A stretch of DNA of 64,000 bases from Symsagittifera roscoffensis (Eukaryota > Xenacoelomorpha > Acoela > Convolutidae), in assembly GCF_963678635.1 (NCBI RefSeq), contig NC_087063.1, positions 38,826,759 through 38,890,758 on the forward strand. The letters run 5' to 3'. Numbering within the stretch: the stretch's first letter is position 1; the number at the start of each line of letters is the position of its first letter. The notes under the pieces were generated by a model. The model saw nothing but the letters and a program-made list of their open reading frames with translations, was not told the DNA's origin and searched no databases. Made by a program: the position numbers and the translations under genes. Below are positions 8,676 to 18,529 of the stretch, in pieces.

Positions 8676-10400
8676 TTAAAGCTGTTTTTGAAATTCAACT
8701 TTCTTTAATATTTTAGATTGTGGGATGAATGTTTTATAGTTTTTGCGGGGTTGATTTCTAAGTCGTGATGACTCTCTATGTTCTGATTTGTCGATTTGTT
8801 CTTGGGGTATAATTTTTTCTGTCATTTTTCTATTTTTTCTTTCTTTTTGAGGAATATTTTGATCTAGCTTTTTTGTATTGTTTTTCATTGTAGTTGATTT
8901 TTTATTTTGGTTTTCGAGATGAATGTCATGTTTTAAACCTGTGAAAAAATATAATTGAGTTTGTTCGCGTAGTGCGTATTCTTTTGGGTAATAAGGTATC
9001 AGATTGTTTCGATGTTGAACAATTTCTTTTTGGTCTGAGTCGGTGATTTTATATGTGACGTCCGTGGGTTTGGCAATTATTTGGTATGGTCCTTTACGAA
9101 GGGGTTGTAATTTTTTAGAAATTCCTTTTTGAGTGTTAAAATTGGGTATTAAAATAAATGTTCCAATTTTTAAATCGGAGGCTGGTGTAAAGCGTGAATT
9201 TATTTGTTCATTAATGTTTTGCCTTTGTAACAACTTTTTTGTTACTTTTTGGTAAATTTCATTGTGTTTTTTATCTCTATTTAAAATCCATTCGATGTGT
9301 GTACCGGAGGCTAATTTAAGAATTTGTGGGTGATGAAAATGATCTTCATCATGTGTGTGCAAAGGTAGGTTATTACAAATTGAGTCTTTATTCGGTTGAC
9401 AATGACTTTGTGCTTTTTTATGAGAGTTTGCTGTAAACATAATTGGTTTGCGTGGCTTTTGATTAAAAACCATTTCATATGGTGACATTCCTAGAGTTGT
9501 CGTGATTTGTGAATTATATGCTAAGGGAAATAGTTTTACATCTGCTGACCATTCGGTGTATCTTGTATCATTTCCATTGATGATACATCTAAGATATTCT
9601 TGTAGTGAACGGTTCATACCTTCGACTAAGCCGTTTGTCCAAGGTGCATGAGATGTACGTGGTTTGTGTTTTATGTTATATAAATGACATAGTGTGATGA
9701 TTTCATTATTTATGAATTCTGTACCGTTGTCTGTAACTAAAATTTCGGGTAGTCCGAACTTGGCTATCCAGTGTTCAGAAAGTGTTGTGTAAGCGTAATA
9801 AGCGTTACAATGTGGTACTGGGTTAAAGGCTACATAATGTGTAAATGCGTCAACAATTACCATAATGTAGGAGTTTCCTTCGGATGATGGTGAAATTGGT
9901 CCTTTTGTATCAAATGAAATACGGTGGTTAAAGTACAAACTTTGTCCTTTAAAATATCGTTTTTGTGCTATTTGTTTTTGATTTGGATAAGGTTTATTTA
10001 GCTGACATACTATACAATCATTGCATAGTACTTTTATCCAAATTGGTGCATTTGGGAAATAAAAATGTTGTATGAAATTTGAATATGTTTTCTCTGATCC
10101 AGAGTGTCCTTTAATGTTTTGTGTATGTGAAATATTAAAAGCTATGAGAATCATACTTAAAGGGAGACAGGGAACTGTTGATTCGTTTAATTGGTATTCT
10201 AGAAGGTCTGTGTTTTCATTAATTGTTGTATTATTAAATTTTCGAAAATATCGGAGGAGTGTTTTATTTCCTAAAATTGTGGTATCTGCTTTTACGGGTT
10301 TAGTTTTATATTTGTGCCATGATTTTAGTTGTCTAATTACTGGGTCAAGATTTTGATATTGTTTCAAGGTATTAATTGTAATTTTATCTGCAGGGGGAGA
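8676..10400 (-). CDS. Integrase of copy A
   Basis: This is the catalytic integrase domain of the Pol polyprotein. In order it shows an HHCC zinc module ending in CNDCIVCQ, then the DDE core: ISFDTKGPI (first Asp), VTDNGTEF (second Asp) and GLVEGMNRSL (Glu), spaced as in Ty3/gypsy and retroviral enzymes. A C-terminal region follows with the GPYQII and Lys-rich features usual for gypsy integrases, then a basic tail of about 70 residues. No chromodomain is evident. The frame is open from the homopolymers at 10393-10404, upstream of the first Met, so it was made as part of Pol. Copy B retains only its N-terminal portion (36650-36905). Confidence 0.9.
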   Translation of the reverse strand, partial: SPPADKITINTLKQYQNLDPVIRQLKSWHKYKTKPVKADTTILGNKTLLRYFRKFNNTTINENTDLLEYQLNESTVPCLPLSMILIAFNISHTQNIKGHSGSEKTYSNFIQHFYFPNAPIWIKVLCNDCIVCQLNKPYPNQKQIAQKRYFKGQSLYFNHRISFDTKGPISPSSEGNSYIMVIVDAFTHYVAFNPVPHCNAYYAYTTLSEHWIAKFGLPEILVTDNGTEFINNEIITLCHLYNIKHKPRTSHAPWTNGLVEGMNRSLQEYLRCIINGNDTRYTEWSADVKLFPLAYNSQITTTLGMSPYEMVFNQKPRKPIMFTANSHKKAQSHCQPNKDSICNNLPLHTHDEDHFHHPQILKLASGTHIEWILNRDKKHNEIYQKVTKKLLQRQNINEQINSRFTPASDLKIGTFILIPNFNTQKGISKKLQPLRKGPYQIIAKPTDVTYKITDSDQKEIVQHRNNLIPYYPKEYALREQTQLYFFTGLKHDIHLENQNKKSTTMKNNTKKLDQNIPQKERKNRKMTEKIIPQEQIDKSEHRESSRLRNQPRKNYKTFIPQSKILKKVEFQKQL

Positions 10401-10700
10401 AAAATGTTTTCAATTTCTAATTTAGATAAAGGGATTGTATCAAGTGGGTCATGGAGATCAAAAACTTGATTTATTGTGTATTTTGAATCGTTTGTTTGTG
10501 GTCCTGATATATTTATTTTATCAGTTAGATTTTCTTTTTCAATCAACGGGAAAAGGTCTTTTTTATGCGAGTGTTGTTTTACTCTTTTTTGTTGGGTGTT
10601 ATTTTTTATCCATTGTGAGTATGGAATTGGTTTGAAAGTTGATGTTCCAAGTAGATCAACTTCGTAGTGGTTATTTTGGCAATCAAATAAAGTGGGAAGT
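10364..10700 (-). CDS. Pol linker between RNase H and integrase
   Basis: This coding-like frame bridges the RNase H and integrase frames: open from about 10700, highly charged (Lys/Glu/Gln), and closing at 10364. Copy B has a matching region at about 36380-36600 despite several stops. It appears to be the normal tether of the Pol polyprotein, isolated by one-base changes near 10700 and at the homopolymers 10393-10404. It has no independent function. Confidence 0.55.
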
Positions 10701-12702
10701 GTTGTAGCTTATTTATCTGTGATTGTTCAACGTCAGTTTTTACTGCATATTTGCATTCTAGTCGGGGTGATGTTGCGTTTTCTGCAAGGTAAAATTTTAT
10801 ATTTTTGGGTATTTCAACTGTAGTTTTACGTGTAAGTAATTCAGGTGGTGTATTTCGACTTAATGTGTCTGGTAATGCAAGATTTTTTCCTGCTGTCCAA
10901 ACTATATGTAAGTTTGGAAATTTCATTAGAATTAATTGAAATCTGTAAACTCGGTGATTTGGGTTGGACTTTTGTGTAAAGAGAAAAATGATTGGTTTGT
11001 GATCTGTGAATAGAACTGTTGGATGTTTTGATCCAAGTATCAGAAATTCATATTTTGTAAGTGTATAAATTATAGCTGTACATTCTCTCATTAGAGTTGA
11101 GAGTCGTAGCTCTGCTTGAGTGAATAATCGAGAATTTGCTGATATAAGGTTCATTTTGTTTGTACCATTGTGTGATTGTAATAATGCTGCGCCGATGCCA
11201 AAATTTGAAGCATCGCACATTGCATAGAATGGTTGATTTGGATCGGGAATTGTATTCGAAATTTGTTCAGTTAAGAGTTTTTTAATTTCTTCAAATCGTA
11301 TTTGATGTTCTGTATTCCATTCAAAATTATTTTGTTGTCTAAGTATATTATAGAATGGTCTTAAGTATAATCGCATTTTATAGACGTATTTGCTTAAAAA
11401 ATTTAACATTCCAAGGAATTCTTGGATTTTCTTTTTGTTTGTTGGTGGTTGAAGTTTCTGAATAGCATCAATGCGTGATTTTAATGGAGGGATTGTCTTT
11501 CTTTCTATATTGTGTCCTAAAAATTTAACTCGTGTTAAAAAGAAGTGTGATTTATCGGGGGCAGCCTTCAGATTTTCGTTCTGAAGTATTTTGTGATAGT
11601 GTTCTAAAACTTTAGACATTTCTTCTTTTGTCTGTGATTGCATAAAAACATCGTCTAAATAGGTGATTGCGTTTTTCTTGAGTATAAGTGGTCTGAAAAT
11701 TTTGCTCATAAAAGCTGAAAATGCTGCTGGTCCTATGGATATTCCATAGAATAGGCGGTTGAATTCATATTGTTGATTTCCAATAACAAATTGTGTTAAG
11801 CGTCGCGATTGTTCATCTAGTGGCATTTGATTGTATGCACTGTTCATATCTGCGGTTGTAAAGTATTTTCCGTTTATTTTTGTTAAAATAACTTGTATTG
11901 GTTCAATAGGCCAATTGCATTTTGATTCGTCTATTAGTGAATTAAGATATCTAGCGTCTAGAACTATTTTTAATGATTCTCCTTTTGCTAGGATGATAAC
12001 AGGGTTGATAAATGTGTTACCTTTTGGTTGTTCTTCTCTGTTTACCGATGAGATAATTTTGTATTGCTCTAAAATATCGAGTAATCTGTTCACTTTATCG
12101 TGTAAATGAATTGGTACTTTACTTGCTCTTTGTTTTTTGAAAACTGCGTCAAGTTTTAACGGGAGATGTAGTGATGAGCTGATTTTGCCAACATCAAATT
12201 TGGATGTTGCATAGACTGATGAATATTTTATTAGCTGTTTGGCTAACTTATCAATTTCGTCTTGTGTTATTTGTGAATGTTGGAAGTTAAACATTGTTAA
12301 AAATTTCTGTTGATCCTCTGTATAGTTATTTATGTTAAATGTAGGTTTGAAATATGGGGTTTTTGTGAAATAATCAGTATTTCTTTTTTCATTACTTATT
12401 ATATTATTTATGGATAGTTCTTCGTTAAGAATTTTGGATTGACAAATATCTAATAATTGGAGTATATTATTTACGCGGTATGCTTTTTCATACATTGGTG
12501 ATTTTGTAGCGTTGGTTTCGCAATATCCTAAAAGTCCTAAGGGTAATGTTACTTGATACGGTGTTTTGTTGTATACATGTAACGAAATGATATCTGAATT
12601 CGTATTTTTCAAATATTTTATGGATGAAATTGTGATTTTGAAAAACTTATGGATATTCAAAGTCTGACATATAGAGTTGTTGTTTATTTTGATTTTTATC
12701 AT
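10606..12702 (-). CDS. Reverse transcriptase and RNase H of copy A
   Basis: The 698-codon frame carries the standard gypsy RT blocks: IVLDARYLN, FTTADMNSAYNQM (catalytic Asp), GISIGPAAFS, the ITYLDDV active site, and KFLGHNI. RNase H follows with MCDASNFGIGA, RECTAIIYTL, FTDHKPI and LPDTLSR, containing the expected acidic residues. The enzyme copies element RNA into DNA and degrades the template. The first 150 or so residues lie between protease and RT and are less conserved. The frame differs from both neighbours, so Pol cannot be read through in this copy as given. The domain order RT, RNase H, integrase identifies Ty3/gypsy, not Ty1/copia. Confidence 0.95.
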   Translation of the reverse strand: MIKIKINNNSICQTLNIHKFFKITISSIKYLKNTNSDIISLHVYNKTPYQVTLPLGLLGYCETNATKSPMYEKAYRVNNILQLLDICQSKILNEELSINNIISNEKRNTDYFTKTPYFKPTFNINNYTEDQQKFLTMFNFQHSQITQDEIDKLAKQLIKYSSVYATSKFDVGKISSSLHLPLKLDAVFKKQRASKVPIHLHDKVNRLLDILEQYKIISSVNREEQPKGNTFINPVIILAKGESLKIVLDARYLNSLIDESKCNWPIEPIQVILTKINGKYFTTADMNSAYNQMPLDEQSRRLTQFVIGNQQYEFNRLFYGISIGPAAFSAFMSKIFRPLILKKNAITYLDDVFMQSQTKEEMSKVLEHYHKILQNENLKAAPDKSHFFLTRVKFLGHNIERKTIPPLKSRIDAIQKLQPPTNKKKIQEFLGMLNFLSKYVYKMRLYLRPFYNILRQQNNFEWNTEHQIRFEEIKKLLTEQISNTIPDPNQPFYAMCDASNFGIGAALLQSHNGTNKMNLISANSRLFTQAELRLSTLMRECTAIIYTLTKYEFLILGSKHPTVLFTDHKPIIFLFTQKSNPNHRVYRFQLILMKFPNLHIVWTAGKNLALPDTLSRNTPPELLTRKTTVEIPKNIKFYLAENATSPRLECKYAVKTDVEQSQINKLQHFPLYLIAKITTTKLIYLEHQLSNQFHTHNG

Positions 12703-14440
12703 ATTGGTGAACTTGTTTTATTGAAAAATTATATATTTTTCCTGATAGTGGTTTCAGGTGTTTTCGTTGTTGGTTATAAACTGGATAAAATTTTGAAAAG
12801 AATGGTGGTTGTTTATTTAATCTTTGAAAAAATGTTAGGGCTGTGTTTTTTGTTTTTGTGTACTTATCTTTGATTAGTATTTTACTATTCAAGATGTTGA
12901 TTGTTGGTATATATTTAGAGATAAATGGTATTCCAATGATATTGTGCTTAATATCAGTGATATAAAATATTTGTTTAAATGGCTTGTTTAAAATTTTATT
13001 TTGTTCCATTGTTCTTGTGGGGAGAAAAAATAATTGAACTTTTCCATAGTTTACCAATGTTGATCCTTGTGCTGTTGCTAGTTTACTGGAGGTTGCAAGA
13101 GATGTTAATTTTGGGTGTAATGTTTTGATTTCATTCCATGTGGGAATGTTTATTATGTTTGATTCTGCTCCTGAATCAATTAAAAAATCAATTTCAAGAT
13201 CTGGTGGTTGAAATTCTTTGTTTCTTGGACTTTCTAAAAGAAATGGTATTGTCCAAATTTTTTCTTTGGGTTGTTCTTTTTGTATATTTTGATAGGTGTG
13301 ATTTGTATTCAAGCATTTTGTTTTGTCATTTTCATTGGATTTATTTACAGTGTTGATTTCGTTAGTTTCTTGTGCCGTTTGTGTAGTATGGATGGGTTCA
13401 ATATAATAATTGTGAAGGAGTTCTAATTGATTTTCATATATATGTGATGAAAAAGGTTGTTCATATATAATAGGTTCGTAGTTGTTTTCGACTGCTATCA
13501 TATTTATGGAGAGAGTGTTTTCTGTATCACTTTCTGTGTCTGATGATCCACAGTTTATTTGATTTAGTTGTAGTTCGTTATTTCCTGTGTCATCAATACC
13601 TGGGGGGTCTGATGTTGTTTCTTCATTTGATTGTACTTGATTAATCTGTCTTTGATGTTTGGGTGTACTACTTCTGTGGCGATGTTTAGAATTATTATAA
13701 TGGTTATTATTTCTATGTGGTGATTGGGAATAATTTCTATAAGGATTATTATAACTTGAATGTCGATTTTGTGAATTGTTTCGTGATCTGTTTTGATAAT
13801 TATCGTGTGATCTGTGATAGTTTGATCTGCTATATGAGTTATTCCTTGATCGATTGTTCGGGTAATTCTGATTTCGGTTGTTTGAATAACTTCTATTTCG
13901 ATTATTTGAATAGTTTCTATTTCTATTATATGATGAGTTTCGTGATTGATTGTTTGGATAGTATTTATTCCTTATGTTTGATTGGGAATGAGGTCTAGAA
14001 ACAAATTGTGTTGTATTTGAATTTGATCTGGAGTAGTTATTTTGACTATTTGGTCGATTGTAATGATTTTGTGAAGAATTTTGTGTATTTCTTCGTTCTG
14101 GTGATCTTCCTCTATAACTTGAGTTATATGATGATTGATTTCTCGTGTAATTGGTATTGTTCGGAAGTGGTTTTCCTGAACTGTTGTTGCTGTATACATT
14201 TTTGTTTGGTAGATTTTGATCTTTCTTCATGTATTGATAGAATGATTTATTTGGTTCTTTATATTTTTGAGGCTTGTTTTGGTTATCCTGTTGTTTTTGT
14301 CTACATTCAGAAATACTATGTCCGTATCGTCGGCAATAATTACACCATTTTTTGAAAGATGGTTTGCCTTTAAAGTTTGGATGTTTTTCATAAATATTCA
14401 GTATTTCAGTGATTTTTTCAACGAGGTCTGTATCTGATTC
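12647..14440 (-). CDS. Zinc knuckle, Arg/Ser/Asn-rich tract and aspartic protease
   Basis: The frame is open from about 14440. It begins with a CCHC knuckle (CNYCRRYGHSISEC, near 14300-14340), the nucleocapsid signature that binds element RNA. Next comes an extended tract of about 150 residues dominated by Asn, Ser, Arg, Tyr and His with repeated RSRNNS/YNRSRN-type units, probably disordered and RNA-binding. An acidic stretch follows, then a retropepsin-like protease with active site LIDSGAES and a downstream IIGIPF segment in place of the usual hydrophobic-Ile-Gly. It would mature Gag and Pol. The frame overlaps the RT frame by 56 bases in a different phase. The length of the Arg/Ser/Asn tract is unusual for a gypsy element. 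Confidence 0.85.
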   Translation of the reverse strand, partial: ESDTDLVEKITEILNIYEKHPNFKGKPSFKKWCNYCRRYGHSISECRQKQQDNQNKPQKYKEPNKSFYQYMKKDQNLPNKNVYSNNSSGKPLPNNTNYTRNQSSYNSSYRGRSPERRNTQNSSQNHYNRPNSQNNYSRSNSNTTQFVSRPHSQSNIRNKYYPNNQSRNSSYNRNRNYSNNRNRSYSNNRNQNYPNNRSRNNSYSRSNYHRSHDNYQNRSRNNSQNRHSSYNNPYRNYSQSPHRNNNHYNNSKHRHRSSTPKHQRQINQVQSNEETTSDPPGIDDTGNNELQLNQINCGSSDTESDTENTLSINMIAVENNYEPIIYEQPFSSHIYENQLELLHNYYIEPIHTTQTAQETNEINTVNKSNENDKTKCLNTNHTYQNIQKEQPKEKIWTIPFLLESPRNKEFQPPDLEIDFLIDSGAESNIINIPTWNEIKTLHPKLTSLATSSKLATAQGSTLVNYGKVQLFFLPTRTMEQNKILNKPFKQIFYITDIKHNIIGIPFISKYIPTINILNSKILIKDKYTKTKNTALTFFQRLNKQPPFFSKFYPVYNQQRKHLKPLSGKIYNFSIKQVHQYDKNQNKQQLYMSDFEYP

Positions 14441-15525
14441 CTGTATGTTGTTGATATTTGTGGTGTTTGTTTCAATTCGATTAACATATTGTAACTTCGA
14501 TTTTCTGTTTCTTCAAGTTTCATTGTGATTTCCGCTTGCTCTAGTTTGTCTAATAGTTTTCGAAAATCTAGATCGGGCTCTCGAATTGAGGAAGGATGGG
14601 ATGCTCTCTTTTTTATTGCTATTTTCCTTAATTGAGGTGTTAAGGTCATCATTAAGATTTCTGTCATTTTTGTGTTTTTATAGCCATGTGTATTTAATGA
14701 ATATGCTTTTCGAACTAGTGTTTCGATACGTACTGCTAATTTTTTGATGGTTTCATTTGGTAATCTGCGAATTTCATTACATAAAACTCTTTGTTGTTGT
14801 TTATTTCTCTCGGAGTCAAACATTTTTGAAAATTCTTGTGTAAATCTTTTCCAATTTGATTTTATTTCTATAGGCAATACTGAAAACCATTTTTGGGCTG
14901 CGCCATCTAAGGTTGTTTGTATCAACGCTGTGCGTCGATGTATCCAATTTTGATGTAGTGGTGTATTAATTGGTTCAGGTCCTATATTTAAAATTAAATT
15001 TGCTGTTACTGCATTTAAATAATCTTCTACAGAATATTCAGGGTCTGTTCCTGTGAATACCATTAATGGTTTGTTTGATGTTATTGATGATCCACCCATA
15101 AGGTATGGATTCATTGTCATTTGTAGGGATTCTGCGGCATTTGGCATTTGTGAAAAGTTTGAGAGTTGATTTTTTGTTATTTCGTGTTTTTGAAGGTAAT
15201 ATGGGAGTGGTATTTCATTTTGCATTTGTGTTGGTTGATACGAGTGTGTAATTATTGGGTTTTGTGGCTGAATTGGTTGAAAAGATTGTGTATTAATTGG
15301 GTTTTGCATTTGTATTGGTTGTTGATTTTGTGTATCTGTTGGATGTGGAGAAAAAATTCTATGATATGTATGTGGTTTTTGCACTCCTTGTCCACGATAT
15401 TCTTGAGTATATGGTGCAAATATACCTGGTTGTAAATAATCATCATCAGAGGATGGATAATCCGTATGATGAGGTGCTTGCTTTCTTTTTATTCTTATTT
15501 TGTTGAAAGAATGGGTAATTTTCAC
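14398..15525 (-). CDS. Gag capsid region of copy A
   Basis: A Pro/Gln-rich N-terminal part (about residues 1-150, with repeated QPIQMQNP-like units) leads into a retrotransposon Gag capsid domain: FTGTDPEYSVEDYLNAV, WIHRRTALIQTTLDGAAQKW and WKRFTQEFSKMF, then a Leu/Arg-rich helical C-terminal half. It would form the particle shell. The nominal start is not ATG; coding-like sequence continues upstream in the frame of the Gag N-terminal ORF, so this is the middle of one long Gag. The frame closes at 14398, while the zinc knuckle continues in another frame. Copy B preserves this region at about 33415-34020. Confidence 0.85.
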   Translation of the reverse strand: MKITHSFNKIRIKRKQAPHHTDYPSSDDDYLQPGIFAPYTQEYRGQGVQKPHTYHRIFSPHPTDTQNQQPIQMQNPINTQSFQPIQPQNPIITHSYQPTQMQNEIPLPYYLQKHEITKNQLSNFSQMPNAAESLQMTMNPYLMGGSSITSNKPLMVFTGTDPEYSVEDYLNAVTANLILNIGPEPINTPLHQNWIHRRTALIQTTLDGAAQKWFSVLPIEIKSNWKRFTQEFSKMFDSERNKQQQRVLCNEIRRLPNETIKKLAVRIETLVRKAYSLNTHGYKNTKMTEILMMTLTPQLRKIAIKKRASHPSSIREPDLDFRKLLDKLEQAEITMKLEETENRSYNMLIELKQTPQISTTYRNQIQTSLKKSLKY

Positions 15526-15667
15526 TACGATCCTGTGGAGGATGTGAATTAATTTGAAAATTTATTGAGTTGGTTGTTGTCATTGGGTTATCCCAATGTC
15601 GAGATCTTATCTGATTATTATTATTTTTTCGTGGGGGATAGTTTGTTTTTGATGAATGTGCGTAATT

Positions 15668-16864
15668 TTAATTGTGTTCCGCAAAAGTGTTTCTTGTGAA
15701 CGTTCTGCGTGTTTTTGACGGTACTGTCATGGGTCTATATGTTTGATAATCCATTTGTGAATATTTTGGAGCAACCGAAGGTTTAACGGTTGATTGTAAG
15801 GTTACTTGTGCTAGTGAAGTGTTTGTATTTCTTGGTGTTGTTAAATTTGGACGTATCGGTGAAATACTTTGTTGTGTAGTTGTTGTTGTTTGGATGCAGT
15901 GTGATGGTGTTTGAATATCTTGTTGAGTAAGATTCCTAGTTCCATTAAGGTTTTCATTGTGTATGACGGTCGAATTTAAACTGTTATTTCGCGTATCAGG
16001 TAAAAATGTATTGTAGTTTAATGGTGTTGCATCAATGGTTAATGGTATTACTCTTACATAATCTCTTATATAAGATATTGTACTTATTGCTTGACTTGAG
16101 ATTGATTGTGGGATATCTATAAATGCATAATGAGACCATTCGGGGTCCCAAACGTAGTCTGACTGTTCTGTGATGGCTGTATCATCGTTTGAATTTTGAG
16201 GTCTGAAATTTTTTCTTGCTTGCGAAATTAAATCTATATTATGTGTGAAATAATCTATTATAAACCATGCCAAAATTTTTTGTAAGTCATGTTTTGTATG
16301 TTGTGAAACTTCATCTTTAGTGAAATTTTCTTTAATTATATGTAGGAAAGTTGAAAATAGTGTGATTTCATGTCGTACCCTTATATGTTTGGATGTCTCT
16401 GTCGGTGAGACATTTGGGATTGGGGTTTCGTTTTCTAATTTTGAAATATAACTATATATTATTGCAAAAACTTCATTAGTGAATATGGAGTTTGCTCTTT
16501 GTGAGTTATGATATTGTATGCTTTTTATATATTTTAAGAATACTTTTGAAAATTCTAAGTCAAGATCGTCTGTTTGAATTACATATTTGCGGTGATTCGA
16601 GTTTGGTGTACTGAATTCTATGGTGTAGATTCCGTATTGTTGTGTTAAATTACATATATCTTTCAGATAATTATCAATAATTTGTCTTTTGATTTTTACA
16701 TCTGGGAACTCTGCTTTACATGGGCTGAATCCGGGTTCAATCAAATTTAGGAGTAAATTCTTGCAAAGATTGTGTTGTCCTCTATTATCGGGTGCATCTA
16801 CGAGGAAGGGGTAGATATCGTCGTCATCTGGACTATCTTCACTTGGAGTGTGGGTTTGGCTCAT
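15668..16864 (-). CDS. Gag N-terminal extension (398 aa)
   Basis: An ATG at 16864 starts an acidic N-terminus (EDSPDDDD), followed by an apparently folded, helical and aromatic domain of about 220 residues and a Thr/Pro/Gln-rich C-terminal region. It ends at a TAA (15668-15670). Past that stop the same frame stays open for about 60 more codons and merges with the capsid frame, so it is probably the N-terminal (matrix-like) half of a very long Gag. Copy B contains clear relatives, present twice in its internal duplication (about 29580-29890 and 31570-31870), and the GTRNLTQQDIQTPS segment recurs at 32523-32565. I do not recognise the fold. The start overlaps ORF-A by 26 bases. Confidence 0.7.
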   Translation of the reverse strand: MSQTHTPSEDSPDDDDIYPFLVDAPDNRGQHNLCKNLLLNLIEPGFSPCKAEFPDVKIKRQIIDNYLKDICNLTQQYGIYTIEFSTPNSNHRKYVIQTDDLDLEFSKVFLKYIKSIQYHNSQRANSIFTNEVFAIIYSYISKLENETPIPNVSPTETSKHIRVRHEITLFSTFLHIIKENFTKDEVSQHTKHDLQKILAWFIIDYFTHNIDLISQARKNFRPQNSNDDTAITEQSDYVWDPEWSHYAFIDIPQSISSQAISTISYIRDYVRVIPLTIDATPLNYNTFLPDTRNNSLNSTVIHNENLNGTRNLTQQDIQTPSHCIQTTTTTQQSISPIRPNLTTPRNTNTSLAQVTLQSTVKPSVAPKYSQMDYQTYRPMTVPSKTRRTFTRNTFAEHN

Positions 16865-17306
16865 TTTTTCGTTTAATGACTGTTAATAGGTAATTATCGA
16901 TGTGTCTAATTGGTTGATTCCAATTATACAAGTGTACTGGTTTGTGTTTATATTGTTTTTTTATTCTTCTGTTTCATCTTTTTGATGAACTTGAAGTTGT
17001 TTCTGAGTCGGAAAAATATATTTGATCGTGAATGGGGCAATTTTTATCAACAGATTCTTTTAATTTATAAAGTTCGTCTAAATTGTTGGCTTCTGATTCT
17101 GAAAATGCGCTTCTATTTTTTGAAAATCTTTTTCGTGTGATTTGTCTTTGTTTGGTTATTATTTTCCTTTTTAGTGTTTGTCGTTTTGTTCTAATATATC
17201 CAACTGTTTGTGTATGAGGTGTGATTACAAGGTCGTATTTTTTGTTATCTATTTCACAGTTGTGTAAAACAATTGTTTGTTTATTTCCTAGATTTTTAAA
17301 TGGCAT
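16839..17306 (-). CDS. ORF-A, small basic accessory protein
   Basis: The first gene of copy A starts at a true ATG (17306) and is open for 110 codons to a TGA at 16974-16976. The same frame then continues for about 44 more codons to 16839, overlapping the Gag start. The product has an N-terminal domain with a KKYDLVI segment, a strongly basic stretch (RTKRQTLKRKIITKQRQITR) that could bind RNA or act as a nuclear signal, and an acidic/Ser tail. Beyond the TGA lies YNWNQPIR, which recurs exactly in both duplicated copies of copy B (29531-29554 and 31520-31543). The conserved motif beyond the stop suggests that the TGA is a recent mutation, an error, or read through. No homology is recognised. 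Confidence 0.6.
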
Positions 17307-18529
17307 AAGGTTTAGGATGAGGGATGCAAAAAGTTGTTAGATGATTTCTATTTCTTAGACTGTTAGTCCTTACGATTTTTTGGTTAGCTTAACCTGGGTC
17401 TATTTGTTCAGGGTTGGAGAGAAAAGTATATCGATTCCGAAGAATGATTTTTTACTTTCTCGTGGCTAGTATAAGCTAAGGTGTTAACTTACTTAATCTT
17501 ACTTAGGGGTAGTGATTGTGTTCAAGGGTTGGAGAATAGTAAATCGATCCACAAGGTTCAGGTATAATTAGAACGCTAGTAGTTCGTTAGATACTATTTT
17601 AAACTTACTAAGTCTAAGATTTATCCTGGGTCCGGTAAGAGGAGGGTTCAAGTGAAGGATGAATAACCGAAGTTCTTCACTGTTTATCCTAATTTGAATG
17701 ATTAGTTTTGTTCAAAAATTTCTATTAGTCTTGGGTTTTTTGAAAGGGTTGGATAGTGAATCAACGTTTGAGGTCGTTAGACACTAGCTAAGTGGGTGGG
17801 GGAGAACAAAATTGTTCTTTTTGATCCAAGGATAGGCCATGATGATCAAGTTTTAAATTTAATGAAATAGAAAATTAAATTAGATCCAAGGATAGGCCTT
17901 GATGATCTGATTTTAAAATTAAGTGAATTTAAGTTTAAAATTGTTTAAATTGTTTAAAAATTTTAGTTTTTTAATGATATAAGTGAGCTTATGATTGCTG
18001 TTATGTTTAGGTGATGAAGCTGGGACTACAGATGATATTTATGATTACTAACAATTTATTGTCATGTTACTAATTTTTGTTTTGATTTTCAATAAATATT
18101 TTCCAAACATGTTTTATATAATACTGCAGAATTTAGGAAAACGATCTGAGATCTTTTTATCAATCGTTATTGTATATTAATAATTTTGTTTAGCGCCTGA
18201 AATGATCATGAAGATTGACTTCAAGATTTTATGTTTGTAAATGAAAATCTACATTCATTGCTAATAAAATTCTAAATATAAAAGTTTGTGTTGGCTTTTG
18301 CCGTACTATCATATAACTATATGGTAAGTTTCTACTTTGTCGTATGTCGTCTCTGGTTCGAGGTCTTCTTCCAATTCCGGGTAGTTCTATTATCGTTCGG
18401 AATATTGGCTCTGATCTATTGAGTCGTAGAGACATTTCGATTAAATTATCGTCGTATAACATTTTGAAAATGTTTTGTCTAAATTCTAATCTATTTTTGG
18501 TTAATTCTAAGCTATTAAGGTCTTGTTCG
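17307..18529 (-). other. 5' leader of copy A
   Basis: About 1.2 kb of non-coding leader lies between the primer-binding site and ORF-A. Segments are conserved in copy B, including the CAAACGTCGA block (about 17765) and repeated motifs reading CCAAGGATAGGCC at 17823 and 17884. It probably holds packaging and splice-donor signals. Short open frames here look accidental. Confidence 0.6.

Noticed and set aside
12649..15506. Many plus-strand frames opposite gag and protease
   Set aside because: Shadows of the Asn/Ser/Gln-rich minus-strand coding sequence; their Cys/Tyr/Phe-rich composition is the complement of those codons.
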